From Hydrogenedens sp964549105 (GTDB lineage: Bacteria > Hydrogenedentota > Hydrogenedentia > Hydrogenedentales > Hydrogenedentaceae), in the NCBI GenBank assembly GCA_964549105.1, contig CAZJTZ010000003.1, positions 1-64,000 of the forward strand: DNA of 64,000 nt. Direction: 5' to 3'. The notes under the pieces were generated by a model. The model searched no databases. It had not been told where the DNA came from and saw nothing but the letters and a program-made list of their open reading frames with translations. The position numbers and the translations under genes were made by a program. Shown here in pieces: positions 45,129 through 54,233 of the stretch (within the stretch, counting starts at the first letter, position 1; each line of letters starts with the position of its first letter).

Positions 45129-48100
45129 ATGAAAAAACAAGTTTTTGATGATGTAGTGCCTTCATCTCAATTTAAGTTTTCTGAAGCAGAACGCGAAACT
45201 ATTAAATTCTGGAAAGAAAACCGAATATATCATAAAAGTTTAGAACAGAGAAAAGGTGCACCTCGCTTTGTATTTTATGAAGGTCCACCAACTGCCAATG
45301 GACTACCACATCCAGGGCATTGTTTGACAAGGACAATAAAAGACATTTTTCCCCGTTATAAAACTATGCGTGGTTATTATTGCGAGAGAAAAGCAGGATG
45401 GGATACCCATGGACTCCCTGTGGAGATAGAAGTCTGTAAAAATTTGGGCATATTTGATGGCGGTAAATCTGCAATTGAGTCTTATGGCATTGAAGCATTC
45501 AACAAAGCCTGTATTGATTCTGTATTCCGCTACCAGAAAGAATGGGAAGAAATGACAGAACGAGTCGGTTTCTGGGTTGACCTGGAGCAGGCTTATGTAA
45601 CCTATCATCAATCTTATGTCGAAAGCGTATGGTGGGCATTAAAGCAATTGTTTGATAGAGGCTTGCTCTATCGCGGTCATAAAGTAGTATGGTGGTGGGC
45701 TCAGGGTGGAACAGCACTATCCGCAGGTGAAGTCGGTGAAGGCTATAGGGAAACTGACGACCCTTCTATTACTGTCCGTTTTCCTTTAACCAACGAGAGC
45801 AAACAAAAGATGGGTTTTAACGAGTTAGATGTCGTTAGTTTCTTAATCTGGACAACAACTCCCTGGACCCTTTTGAGCAATTGTGCCGTATGTGTAGGTT
45901 CTGATATTGAATATGCGTTGGTAGAGGTCGAAAAAGACAATAAAAAAGAATGGTTTATAATTGCAAATGCTGTCGCAAAATCTATATTGGGAGAAGATAT
46001 AAAAGTCAAGAAAACATTCAAAGGCTCAGATTTGGTAGGACTTTCTTATGAACCTCTGTTCAAATACGATATACCACAAAAAATCGAAGGAATAGGGCCT
46101 TCAGACAAACATTGGATAATCATTTCGGGTGATTTCGTTGATATTGAAACAGGGACAGGTTTAGTTCACATTGCCCCTGCTTTTGGTGAAGATGACTATA
46201 AGGTATGTAAAGAGCAGGGGATTGGTTTCCTATGCTTTGTGAAACCTGATGGCACTTTTGACGAGAGGGTTACAGATAAAGACCTGCATACAGGCGAACC
46301 GTTAACAGGAAAATTCTGTAAAAGTGCAGATAAATCTATTATCCGTATTTTGAAAGAACGGGGACTGTTATTAAAACAGGAACAATTTCGGCATGCGTAT
46401 CCATACTGTCCCCGTGCGGATGATGACCCATTAATACAGTATGCTCGTCAAAGTTGGTTTATTCGCACATCTGCATTCATTGATGAATTTCTTAAAAATA
46501 ATAAAAAAATATCCTGGCAACCTGAGCATATTCGTGATGGACGTTTTGGCAATTTCCTCGAAACAAATGTAGATTGGGCATTATCTCGCGAACGATTTTG
46601 GGGTACACCGCTTCCTATATGGATATGTGAAAAAACAGGTTATATGGAATGTATCTCTTCCTATCAGGAACTTCTTTCAAAGCCGGGAATTGAAGGTATT
46701 GAAGTTTGGGAAAAGGCTAAAAAGGAGAATCCAGACCTGAACGAGAACTTAAAAGTTCATAAACCCTATATAGATGCTATTACCTATCAAAGTCCTAAAG
46801 ACCCCCATTCTCGAATGAGAAGAATACCAGAGGTTATTGACTGCTGGTTTGATGCAGGTTGTATGCCTTTTGCACAGTGGGGATACCCTTATGCAAAAGG
46901 TTCAGAAGAAAGGTTTTTGAATAACTTTCCTGCCGATTTCATAAGTGAAGCCATAGACCAGACGCGTGGCTGGTTTTACGCACTTCTGGCAATAAGCACC
47001 ATACTGTTTGGAGACAAAAAAGAGTATCCCCACCCCTTCCGTAATTGTGTATGTTTAGGACATATACAGGGTGAAGATGGGTATAAACTTTCTAAAAGAC
47101 TAAAAAATTACAAAGAACCACAATATGTCTTTAACAAATATAGTGCCGACGCTCTACGCTGGAGTTTCGTGGCTAAAAATCCACCTACCACAACAACAAG
47201 ATTTCAAGAAAAACTAATTGAAGAACTGCAAAGCGATTTGTTAATTCGCTGGTATAATGTTTACAGTTTCTTTGTAATTTATGCAAAATTAGATGGCTTT
47301 ACTGCGGAAGGGGCCCCAATAACAATACTTAAAAGTGTTGCAGCCAATCCAAATGAGATAACCGAAGAATTATATACACCTTCCAGCGACCCTATCCAGG
47401 CTTACCGTCCCTGGGAGGAACGGTCTGAATTAGACCGCTGGATACTAAACGAAATGAATAGGGCAATTGTCCAGGTTAGAACGGCTCTCGACCAATATGA
47501 AACATATCCCGCCGCAAAGGCAGTTTTCGATTTTCTCGAGGGTTTGTCCAACTGGTATGTCCGTAGAAGTCGTCCAAGATTCTGGGAAAGTGCCTGGTCC
47601 ACAGAAAAGGCAGACGCCTATTGGACATTGTTCGAATGTCTGATTAATCTTGCCAGAATGTCCGCCCCCTTTGTGCCGTTTTTCTCCGAAATTACCTGGC
47701 AGAACTTAACAAAACCATTAAAAACCGCAACGGAAAGTGTCCATCTGGCTACATTTCCCGAAGCCAATCCCAATGAAATAGATAATACCCTACTCGAAAA
47801 CATGGCTCTTGCAAGAGAAGCCGTTACATTAGGTCTAAGTGCAAGAAGATTATCAAATCTTAAGGTTCGCCAACCCTTGGCAAAGTGCGAAATTGTATTG
47901 TCTTCACCTGAGCTAAAAGACAAAATAACACCTTATCTCGATATAGTCATGGAAGAACTAAATATTAAAACAATTGAATTTTCAGACCAACCTGAACTAT
48001 ATGTCAACTATGAGGTAAAACCAAACTATAAATTGTTAGGACCTAAATTAGGAAATAAGGTAAAATCTCTGGCAAAAGAACTGTCTATCGCTAACGGAGC

Positions 48101-48539
48101 AAAGATTTACCACGATATCATCACAAACGGAGAATATATGGTTGAAATCGAAGGCGAAAAAGTATCGCTTAAAGAGGAAGACCTGAATGTAAAACTTATT
48201 CCCAAAGAAGGTTTTACCGCTTCGCAGGGTAAAAATATGGTAGTTATTTTAACCACCACCATTACAGAGGAATTAAGAAAAGAAGGCTGGATACGCGATG
48301 TAATTCGCGAAATTCAGGAGTTAAGAAAGTCGAAGCAACTCCCTTATGATAAAAGGATAGAACTAACCCTGATAACTACCGATAATAGCCTTAAAAACGC
48401 TTTAACTGAATTTAAAGACATGCTTTCAAAAGAAGTATTAGCGGTAAATATCCGATTTTCAGAGGAAGAAACATTAGATACAAAACAAATAGATATAGAG
48501 GATATACCCTTAAAAGTATCTCTCAGGCCAGTGAACTAA
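45129..48539 (+). CDS. ileS: Isoleucyl-tRNA synthetase, type 2-like
   Basis: A class I synthetase of about 1,136 residues. The HIGH motif is PHPGH (62-66 in the 45123 numbering) and the KMSKS motif is KLSKR at 655-659, the form seen in eukaryote-like or type 2 enzymes, which are often naturally resistant to mupirocin. The CP1 editing domain, the WFIRTSAF segment and the anticodon-binding domain are present. GGAG at 45118-45121 is 7 bases before ATG 45129 but only 1 base from ATG 45123, so 45129 is preferred. A TATAAT at 45105-45110 may be the -10. Confidence 0.95.
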   Translation: MKKQVFDDVVPSSQFKFSEAERETIKFWKENRIYHKSLEQRKGAPRFVFYEGPPTANGLPHPGHCLTRTIKDIFPRYKTMRGYYCERKAGWDTHGLPVEIEVCKNLGIFDGGKSAIESYGIEAFNKACIDSVFRYQKEWEEMTERVGFWVDLEQAYVTYHQSYVESVWWALKQLFDRGLLYRGHKVVWWWAQGGTALSAGEVGEGYRETDDPSITVRFPLTNESKQKMGFNELDVVSFLIWTTTPWTLLSNCAVCVGSDIEYALVEVEKDNKKEWFIIANAVAKSILGEDIKVKKTFKGSDLVGLSYEPLFKYDIPQKIEGIGPSDKHWIIISGDFVDIETGTGLVHIAPAFGEDDYKVCKEQGIGFLCFVKPDGTFDERVTDKDLHTGEPLTGKFCKSADKSIIRILKERGLLLKQEQFRHAYPYCPRADDDPLIQYARQSWFIRTSAFIDEFLKNNKKISWQPEHIRDGRFGNFLETNVDWALSRERFWGTPLPIWICEKTGYMECISSYQELLSKPGIEGIEVWEKAKKENPDLNENLKVHKPYIDAITYQSPKDPHSRMRRIPEVIDCWFDAGCMPFAQWGYPYAKGSEERFLNNFPADFISEAIDQTRGWFYALLAISTILFGDKKEYPHPFRNCVCLGHIQGEDGYKLSKRLKNYKEPQYVFNKYSADALRWSFVAKNPPTTTTRFQEKLIEELQSDLLIRWYNVYSFFVIYAKLDGFTAEGAPITILKSVAANPNEITEELYTPSSDPIQAYRPWEERSELDRWILNEMNRAIVQVRTALDQYETYPAAKAVFDFLEGLSNWYVRRSRPRFWESAWSTEKADAYWTLFECLINLARMSAPFVPFFSEITWQNLTKPLKTATESVHLATFPEANPNEIDNTLLENMALAREAVTLGLSARRLSNLKVRQPLAKCEIVLSSPELKDKITPYLDIVMEELNIKTIEFSDQPELYVNYEVKPNYKLLGPKLGNKVKSLAKELSIANGAKIYHDIITNGEYMVEIEGEKVSLKEEDLNVKLIPKEGFTASQGKNMVVILTTTITEELRKEGWIRDVIREIQELRKSKQLPYDKRIELTLITTDNSLKNALTEFKDMLSKEVLAVNIRFSEEETLDTKQIDIEDIPLKVSLRPVN

Positions 48540-48549
48540 TCAGGTAAAA

Positions 48550-48924
48550 TTACTTTAACAATTTTATAGGACCTGTTTTGTAAGGACCGCTCCCTAAATG
48601 GTAAACTTTAACCTTTATCAGCCCTTTTCGGCTATCCAATGCCTTCATAGATGAGCGAGACAGGTCAATTACACGACCTTTGATGTAAGGACCCCTATCA
48701 TTCAGTTTACAAATAATTGATTTTCCATTTGTTTCATTGACCACAAGGTAATAATCGCCAAACTTACCAAAAGGCATGGCACAGGTAAACTCGTGGTCCT
48801 TAAAACGCTCACCAGAAGCGGTAATAATCCCTGTTTGGGCTGTAGTGTAATAGGAAGCAATTCCTTCAATACAAGGCTGCATCGGTTGAGTTGAAATTAC
48901 TAATATCGCTAGCATTGGGAACAT
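48550..48924 (-). CDS. RlpA-like septal ring lytic transglycosylase
   Basis: A 124-residue double-psi beta-barrel protein. A hydrophobic leader (MFPMLAILVISTQPMQPC) precedes GIASYYTTAQTGIITASGERF, and CKLNDRGPYIKGRVIDLSRSSMKAL holds the catalytic Asp of RlpA-type transglycosylases that cleave denuded peptidoglycan at division sites. A longer start at 48957 exists, but AAGGAG 8 bases before ATG 48924 makes the shorter form convincing. There is no C-terminal SPOR domain. It is convergent with ileS, with 10 bases between them. Confidence 0.85.
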   Translation of the reverse strand: MFPMLAILVISTQPMQPCIEGIASYYTTAQTGIITASGERFKDHEFTCAMPFGKFGDYYLVVNETNGKSIICKLNDRGPYIKGRVIDLSRSSMKALDSRKGLIKVKVYHLGSGPYKTGPIKLLK

Positions 48925-48970
48925 ATCTTTACTCCTTCTTTTTTGGAGTTTTGGCACCGGGATTTAGAAT

Positions 48971-50146
48971 TCAGTTGTCTTTAAACTCAATATTAAGCAA
49001 TTTCCTCCTTACTTGTTCAAGGGAAACCACTGAAATTCGTACCCGGTCCCTTTCTTCTGTCCCATAAAAAGGTAATTTCCAGTGAATTTCGCCTAAATTA
49101 TCACCTTTTAGTATAAGGTGAGTTTCTTTCTCTTCTTGATGAGAATACAAGATTAAACTGTATGCAAAAGGAAATTTTAGCAGATTTTCATTAGCCCTGT
49201 CAAATAAATTTTCCAAATCTTGACGGTTTTCAACAGGTGGAAATACCTCCCCATGAATAAAACTTTTCATTCTGGCTTGAACCATTCTATATATAATCAT
49301 GCCACCAGACTGTCCATCAAAGACAGCAATAGACTTACCCTGTTGACTCAGCACTTTGTCTAATGCCTTTTCAAGTGAATAATTCTTGCCCGGAAGTACT
49401 ATACCCGGTAAAAGATTATGAATTTTTCCTTCCATCTCATCAAGTATCTCCTCTGCTTTTTCAGGACTTTCTCCTTTAACTGCAAGTCGAATCTGAACAC
49501 ATTCAGGTGAAGCCAGCAGCCCGATAGTAGGGGAGGATGAATACAACAATTCCCCTAATTTATAGTCTACCCTTGACTCTCCAAGTCCATAAACCTTTAA
49601 TACTCTTATATATATACGGCTTTCGAGTTGAAATGTCTTCTGCAAAAATGGAACAACAGACTCTTCAAACATCGGTTCTAATTCAAAAGGTACCCCAGGC
49701 AAAGAAATGATGTATTTAGAATTGTATTCTTTTATAATACCCGGTGCCGTTCCAACACGATTGGGTATTGGCATAGCACCTTTGGGTAACATGGCTTGCT
49801 TTTTATTATTTTCGGAGACTTTGATGCCTTTCCTTTCCAACCGTTCAAATATCTTTTGATACAACTCAGGATGATATACCAGAGGACTATCAGTGGCTTC
49901 CGATATACTTTCGCGGGTTATATCGTCAACCGTAGGACCCAATCCACCACTACATATTACCACATCACATCGAGACAGACTTTCCTTAATTACATCAACA
50001 ATTCTACCTTGATTATCCCCAACCGTAACCTTTCGATACACATCTACACCAATTTCCGATAGCCTTCTACCCAAATAAGCAGCATTCGTATCAATTATTT
50101 GCCCAAGCAAAAGTTCTGTCCCAATCATTACCAATTCCGCTTTCAT
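48971..50146 (-). CDS. cinA: CinA-family protein with degenerate amidase domain
   Basis: A 391-residue CinA-like protein. The N-terminal molybdopterin-binding-like domain (MIGTELLLGQIIDTNAAYLGRRLSEIG, CSGGLGPTVDDITRE) is well conserved; in this family it hydrolyses ADP-ribose-type pyrophosphates. The C-terminal PncC-like domain is short and altered: the nucleophile motif AESCTGG is AVFDGQSGG, with the Ser replaced by Gly, and the GIAGPGG motif is missing. So nicotinamide mononucleotide deamidation is improbable. No recA follows. The downstream gene is rlpA on the same strand. Confidence 0.88.
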   Translation of the reverse strand: MKAELVMIGTELLLGQIIDTNAAYLGRRLSEIGVDVYRKVTVGDNQGRIVDVIKESLSRCDVVICSGGLGPTVDDITRESISEATDSPLVYHPELYQKIFERLERKGIKVSENNKKQAMLPKGAMPIPNRVGTAPGIIKEYNSKYIISLPGVPFELEPMFEESVVPFLQKTFQLESRIYIRVLKVYGLGESRVDYKLGELLYSSSPTIGLLASPECVQIRLAVKGESPEKAEEILDEMEGKIHNLLPGIVLPGKNYSLEKALDKVLSQQGKSIAVFDGQSGGMIIYRMVQARMKSFIHGEVFPPVENRQDLENLFDRANENLLKFPFAYSLILYSHQEEKETHLILKGDNLGEIHWKLPFYGTEERDRVRISVVSLEQVRRKLLNIEFKDN

Positions 50147-50244
50147 ATCTTACTCACCCTTACTTCCTATTATCTAATTAGCAATGTTTTTTCATAAAAA
50201 GAATTATAGTATTATATATTAAAGTTTTACTATAAAGATAAAAC

Positions 50245-51405
50245 ATGACAACTACAATAGAATTACTACAAACACAAAAAAATCCACCAGAAGAATTGGG
50301 ACTATATATCCATATCCCTTTTTGTAAGAAAAAGTGCAGATATTGCGACTTTTTTAGTGTCCCCGTGAATGATGGTGTCCCTGATGAATATATCCATACA
50401 TTATTAGCCGAGTTAGGAGATTCACCCTACAAACATACCTTAAAGAGCATTTACATCGGAGGTGGAACCCCGTCACTATTAAATATAAAGCAAATTGAGA
50501 AAATTGTCAGTCATGTAAATAAATTATTTAAATCAGATAAACCTGAGTTTTCTATTGAAGTTAATCCTGACGATATAACAGAAGAGTGGGTAAAAGAATT
50601 AAAAGGAGTAGGTATTAATAGAATAAGCATAGGTGTTCAGTCCTTTTGTGATACAGAATTACAATATTTTGGGAGACGACATGACGCAAGCAAAGCAAAA
50701 TTAGCGTCTGAAACTATTGCAAAATATTTTGATAACTGGAGTTTAGACCTTATTTTTGGAATTCCTGTATCTACTGCAAAAAGATGGGAAGAAAATTTAA
50801 GTATTGCAGTAAGCATAAGCCCAATACATATATCAACTTACAACTTAACTTACGAACCAGGAACCCCATTATACAAAAATAACTTAAAAGAAAAGATTGA
50901 TGACGATACCTGCCTTGAATTATATAAAATTGCTGAAGAATATCTGACAGAAAAAGGATTTGAACATTACGAAATATCGAACTTTGCAAAACAGGGATAC
51001 AAGTGCAATCACAACCTAATTTACTGGCACAACGAAACTTACATAGGTATTGGTGCAGGTGCTTTTTCTTATATTGGAAACCTACGCTGTATGAATATAC
51101 CAAATATCAAAGAATACATAAAATATCCCGGTGAAAAATTTGAGGAAGATTATTTGACCAAAAATGAAGTGAAAGTCGAAACACTTATACAACATTTTCG
51201 CCTGTCTAACGGAATTGATGAAAAAACATATTTTGAAAGATTCCATTCAACATTAGAAAATGATTTCGGGCAAGCCTTAGATAAACTGACAAATAGAGGT
51301 CTTTTAGAGTATAATCAAGGTGTTTATAAACCGACAAATCAAGGTTTTTACTTAAACAATGAAATTGGAATAGAATTATTACTTTGCACAGATAAAGACA
51401 AATAA
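50245..51405 (+). CDS. hemW: HemW-like radical SAM protein
   Basis: A 386-residue radical SAM protein of the coproporphyrinogen oxidase-like group. The cluster motif CKKKCRYCDF (CxxxCxxC) follows LYIHIPF, then YIGGGTPSLL and NRISIGVQSF, which define HemW/HemN. Proteins lacking the N-terminal HemN extension, as here, act as heme chaperones rather than as oxidases; the N-terminus starts only about 20 residues before the cluster. The C-terminal HemN_C region is present (RLSNGIDEKTYFERF). AAAGATAAA is a poor ribosome site. It is followed by a lipoprotein gene after about 20 bases. Confidence 0.92.
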   Translation: MTTTIELLQTQKNPPEELGLYIHIPFCKKKCRYCDFFSVPVNDGVPDEYIHTLLAELGDSPYKHTLKSIYIGGGTPSLLNIKQIEKIVSHVNKLFKSDKPEFSIEVNPDDITEEWVKELKGVGINRISIGVQSFCDTELQYFGRRHDASKAKLASETIAKYFDNWSLDLIFGIPVSTAKRWEENLSIAVSISPIHISTYNLTYEPGTPLYKNNLKEKIDDDTCLELYKIAEEYLTEKGFEHYEISNFAKQGYKCNHNLIYWHNETYIGIGAGAFSYIGNLRCMNIPNIKEYIKYPGEKFEEDYLTKNEVKVETLIQHFRLSNGIDEKTYFERFHSTLENDFGQALDKLTNRGLLEYNQGVYKPTNQGFYLNNEIGIELLLCTDKDK

Positions 51406-51425
51406 GTCATAAAAAGGGATAAGAA

Positions 51426-51869
51426 ATGTCAAAGAACATAAATTTTTTCTGTTTGATATTGGGTTTTCTTGGGGTTGTTTCTGGTTGTGAAGGTGATAAG
51501 GAACAGATAAAAGAGGTAAAAGTAGAACCATTACTCCCTTCTGCTGGGACATTTACTCAGGAACAGGGTAATACAGACAGTATTCCAGCAGACTCTACTC
51601 AGGAAGGTCTTCCCACAAACGAACTACACAAGAGCCTTATAGGGACTTTCTGGCGATTTGAAGAATTTGATTTGAAGTTTTTAGATGCTAAAAAGGTGCT
51701 TGTAAAGGGAGGCGTGGTCAACAAACTGTCTCCGAAAGGTATTGAGGCAGAATATAAAGTCTATGATGATGGAATTATAGAAATTATGGTATTGGGCATG
51801 ATAAAAACAGGCATGTGGGACGGCAAAAAACTCGTCATAGACGGCTTAATCGGCACAAAAAAAGAGTAG
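51426..51869 (+). CDS. Small lipoprotein of unknown function
   Basis: A 147-residue lipoprotein candidate. The N-terminal MSKNINFFCLILGFLGVVSGC contains a lipobox-like VSGC with the lipidated Cys at 21. A disordered acidic Ser/Thr/Gln-rich linker follows to about residue 68, then a compact beta-rich domain (LIGTFWRFEEFDLKFLDAKKVLVKGG, EYKVYDDGIIEIMV). This looks like a lipocalin-like or single-domain periplasmic lipoprotein, without a family hit from memory. It probably shares the hemW transcript. AAAGGGATAAGA precedes the start. Confidence 0.7.
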   Translation: MSKNINFFCLILGFLGVVSGCEGDKEQIKEVKVEPLLPSAGTFTQEQGNTDSIPADSTQEGLPTNELHKSLIGTFWRFEEFDLKFLDAKKVLVKGGVVNKLSPKGIEAEYKVYDDGIIEIMVLGMIKTGMWDGKKLVIDGLIGTKKE

Positions 51870-52440
51870 AAACAAAATTGCCCATAAATCGCTGTTGTTC
51901 GCTAAAAGATTTGAATAAATACTATTAGTTTTTGTAATAAACAATACATAATCTTTTATGATGTAGGACACTGCCTAAAAAGTTAATATTCTGGGGTCAT
52001 GACTCAAACACGAAGCATGAAAATATAAAAATGACTGGGGCTGTCCAAAAAGTCTATTTTTGAGAAATTTGCAAGAAAAACTGATGGCTATTTATATTGT
52101 TATATGATTATTTTAAACTGCTTTTGTAAGTTTATGGACCAACAAAGTTGGCTTAAATTTGACTTTTTGGACAGCCCCATACTCTTCAGAATCCGATGCT
52201 ATAACTCTTTGATTCCAGTAAGTATCGGATTGGATGTTCAAAAACATTACCAATGTCGCAGATATAATAAATGAAAAATAAGTTACTATCTACTGCTACA
52301 AAATAAATAATATTGAACCCTCTATCTTAATCTCTCAAAAATCCCCCTAATACTTTTACCGGACAGGTGTACCCATAAATAAATGCTGAAAAACTTATCT
52401 TCCATTAAAAATAGAAATGTTAATATCAATCAAAAAGATT
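51870..52440 (+). other. Non-coding region between a lipoprotein gene and kdsD
   Basis: About 570 bases without a credible gene in any frame. It contains the 144-bp inverted-repeat element (52036-52179), a shorter inverted repeat AATCCGAT/ATCGGATT with a 26-base loop just downstream (around 52188-52230), and a taaaagatt/aatctttta pair in the first 100 bases. The rest is A+T-rich, with many stops and no visible promoter consensus or tRNA. Confidence 0.7.
52036..52179. mobile_element. MITE-like or IS-remnant element with 19-bp perfect terminal inverted repeats
   Basis: TGGGGCTGTCCAAAAAGTC at 52036-52054 is the exact reverse complement of 52161-52179. The 106 bases between do not code. Outer bases diverge immediately and no clear target duplication is visible. 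The ends resemble the kind of GGGGCTGTCC termini seen on several transposon families. A degenerate third copy of the end may exist at 51966-51983 (ggacactgcctaaaaagt). Size and lack of transposase suggest a non-autonomous element or a decayed insertion sequence. Confidence 0.65.
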
Positions 52441-53394
52441 TCAAAACATCTCTGTTCTCCATAAGTCATGTAGATGAATCACCCCCATAAGTTCATTCTC
52501 TTCATTTACAACTATTAATGAAGTTATCCTGTTGGTCTCCATAATTTTTAATGCCTCAGTTGCTAATGTTTCAGGAGATATAGTAATGGGTGGACAGTGC
52601 ATACATTCCTTTGTCGTCATTTCTAATAAATTCCCAAATTTTTGTAACAACCTCCTTAAATCTCCATCTGTAATAATTCCAACCACTTTTTCTTTATTGT
52701 TAATAACGACAACCATGCCTAATCCTTTAGAGGATATTTCTTTGACGGTCTCTCTCATTTTCATTTCAAAATTTACAACAGGAATATCAATCCCTGTGTG
52801 CATAAGGTGTTTTGCTTTGAGCAATTTTTTACCTATTTGACCGCCAGGATGGAATTTCCGATATGCCTCTTCATTGAACCCATCTAATTCCATTAGTGCT
52901 ACGGCAAGAGCATCTCCCATGGCTAGGGTTAATGTTGTAGAAGAGGTTGGAACAAGACCGATAGGACATGCCTCTCTATCAACAGATATATTTAGAACCA
53001 CATCACTATATTTGGCAAGTTGTGAATTTAAATTTCCACACATACTAATCAACTTTACTCCAATCCTTTTAACCAATTGGATTAGGTTAACAACCTCTTC
53101 TGTTTCACCGCTATAGGATATTGCCAGGACAATATCATTCTCTGTTATATTTCCTAAATCCCCATGCACAGCATCGGTAGCATGAATAAAAATAGAAGGA
53201 TAACCACAGGAAGCAAAAGTTGCAGAAATTTTCTTACCGACTAAACCTGATTTACCCAAACCCGTTACAATAATCTTTCCCGTAGCATTGCGGAGTAAAT
53301 GAACACTCTGGTCAAATTCTATCCCTAATCTTTCGGATGCCTTTTGAATTGCCTGTGCTTCTATATTTAGAACTCTTTTCCCAACATTTCTCAT
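52441..53394 (-). CDS. kdsD: Arabinose-5-phosphate isomerase (KdsD/KpsF family)
   Basis: A 317-residue enzyme converting D-ribulose 5-phosphate to D-arabinose 5-phosphate, the first step of KDO synthesis. The N-terminal SIS domain has VTGLGKSGLVGKKISATFASCG and AISYSGETEEVVNL; two CBS domains fill the C-terminal half (HTGIDIPVVN onward, ending NRITSLIVVNEENELMGVIHLHDL). The frame is open to 53433, but ATG 53394 overlaps the kdsA stop by ATGA and has GGAG 7 bases before it, so it is chosen. The order kdsA-kdsD makes the KDO call firm. Confidence 0.94.
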   Translation of the reverse strand: MRNVGKRVLNIEAQAIQKASERLGIEFDQSVHLLRNATGKIIVTGLGKSGLVGKKISATFASCGYPSIFIHATDAVHGDLGNITENDIVLAISYSGETEEVVNLIQLVKRIGVKLISMCGNLNSQLAKYSDVVLNISVDREACPIGLVPTSSTTLTLAMGDALAVALMELDGFNEEAYRKFHPGGQIGKKLLKAKHLMHTGIDIPVVNFEMKMRETVKEISSKGLGMVVVINNKEKVVGIITDGDLRRLLQKFGNLLEMTTKECMHCPPITISPETLATEALKIMETNRITSLIVVNEENELMGVIHLHDLWRTEMF

Positions 53395-54233
53395 CTGTTT
53401 TCTCCATGTATACAATGAAAAAGTCGGTTCCACTGTTCAAGATAGGTAGGCAAGTCTTCTAAGCGAATAGAATTAGCACTATCTGACAATGCCTTATCTG
53501 GATTTTCATGCACTTCCACAAATACACCATCCGCGCCTACTGCAATTCCCGCACTTGCGATATATGGAGCGAGTCTACGGTCTCCCCCTGAACCATTAAC
53601 ACCTGCGCCTGGCTTCTGAACACTATGGGTTGCGTCAATAACAATAGGAAAACCGAATTCTGACATAATAGGTATTGAGCAAGGGTCCATAATTAATTGG
53701 TTATAGCCAAAACAACTGCCTCGTTCCGTTAATATAATATTTTTATTTCCTGTGGAAATAACTTTTTCAATTATGGATTTCATATTCCACGGTGCAAGGA
53801 ATTGCCCCTTCTTTATATTAACCGGTTTTTGAGTCTGACCCGCAGCAAGTAATAAATCCGTTTGTCTTGACAGAAAAGCAGGTATCTGAATGACATCCAG
53901 GACCTCTGCACACAATTTTGCCTGCCATGTCTCATGTATATCTGACAAAACAGATACCCCAACAGATTCTTTAACCTCTTGTAATATTTTTAAACCTTCT
54001 TCAATTCCCGGTCCTCGATAAGATTCCAAACTGCTCCGATTGGCTTTATCAAAAGAAGCCTTAAAAACAAAATTAACTCCGCTTGCCTCACATATTTCCT
54101 TTAATTCTTTAGCAATAAAAAGTGTGTGTTCCCTACTTTCAATAACACAGGGACCCGCAATTAGCAATAATTTATTTGATGGGATACAAGTATTATTTGC
54201 TATTTTAACAATATACTTGTCCAAACTAATCAA
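53391..54233 (-). CDS. kdsA: 3-deoxy-8-phosphooctulonate synthase (KDO-8-P synthase)
   Basis: A 280-residue enzyme that condenses arabinose 5-phosphate with phosphoenolpyruvate. LLIAGPCVIESREHTLFIAKEL, FKASFDKANRSSLESYRGPG and IQIPAFLSRQTDLL are the classical motifs. The start is a TTG at 54233 within the end of mtnA (8-base overlap), or TTG at 54224; no ATG fits the N-terminus, so the start is uncertain by a few residues. It supplies KDO for lipopolysaccharide and supports a diderm envelope. Confidence 0.95.
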   Translation of the reverse strand: MISLDKYIVKIANNTCIPSNKLLLIAGPCVIESREHTLFIAKELKEICEASGVNFVFKASFDKANRSSLESYRGPGIEEGLKILQEVKESVGVSVLSDIHETWQAKLCAEVLDVIQIPAFLSRQTDLLLAAGQTQKPVNIKKGQFLAPWNMKSIIEKVISTGNKNIILTERGSCFGYNQLIMDPCSIPIMSEFGFPIVIDATHSVQKPGAGVNGSGGDRRLAPYIASAGIAVGADGVFVEVHENPDKALSDSANSIRLEDLPTYLEQWNRLFHCIHGENR

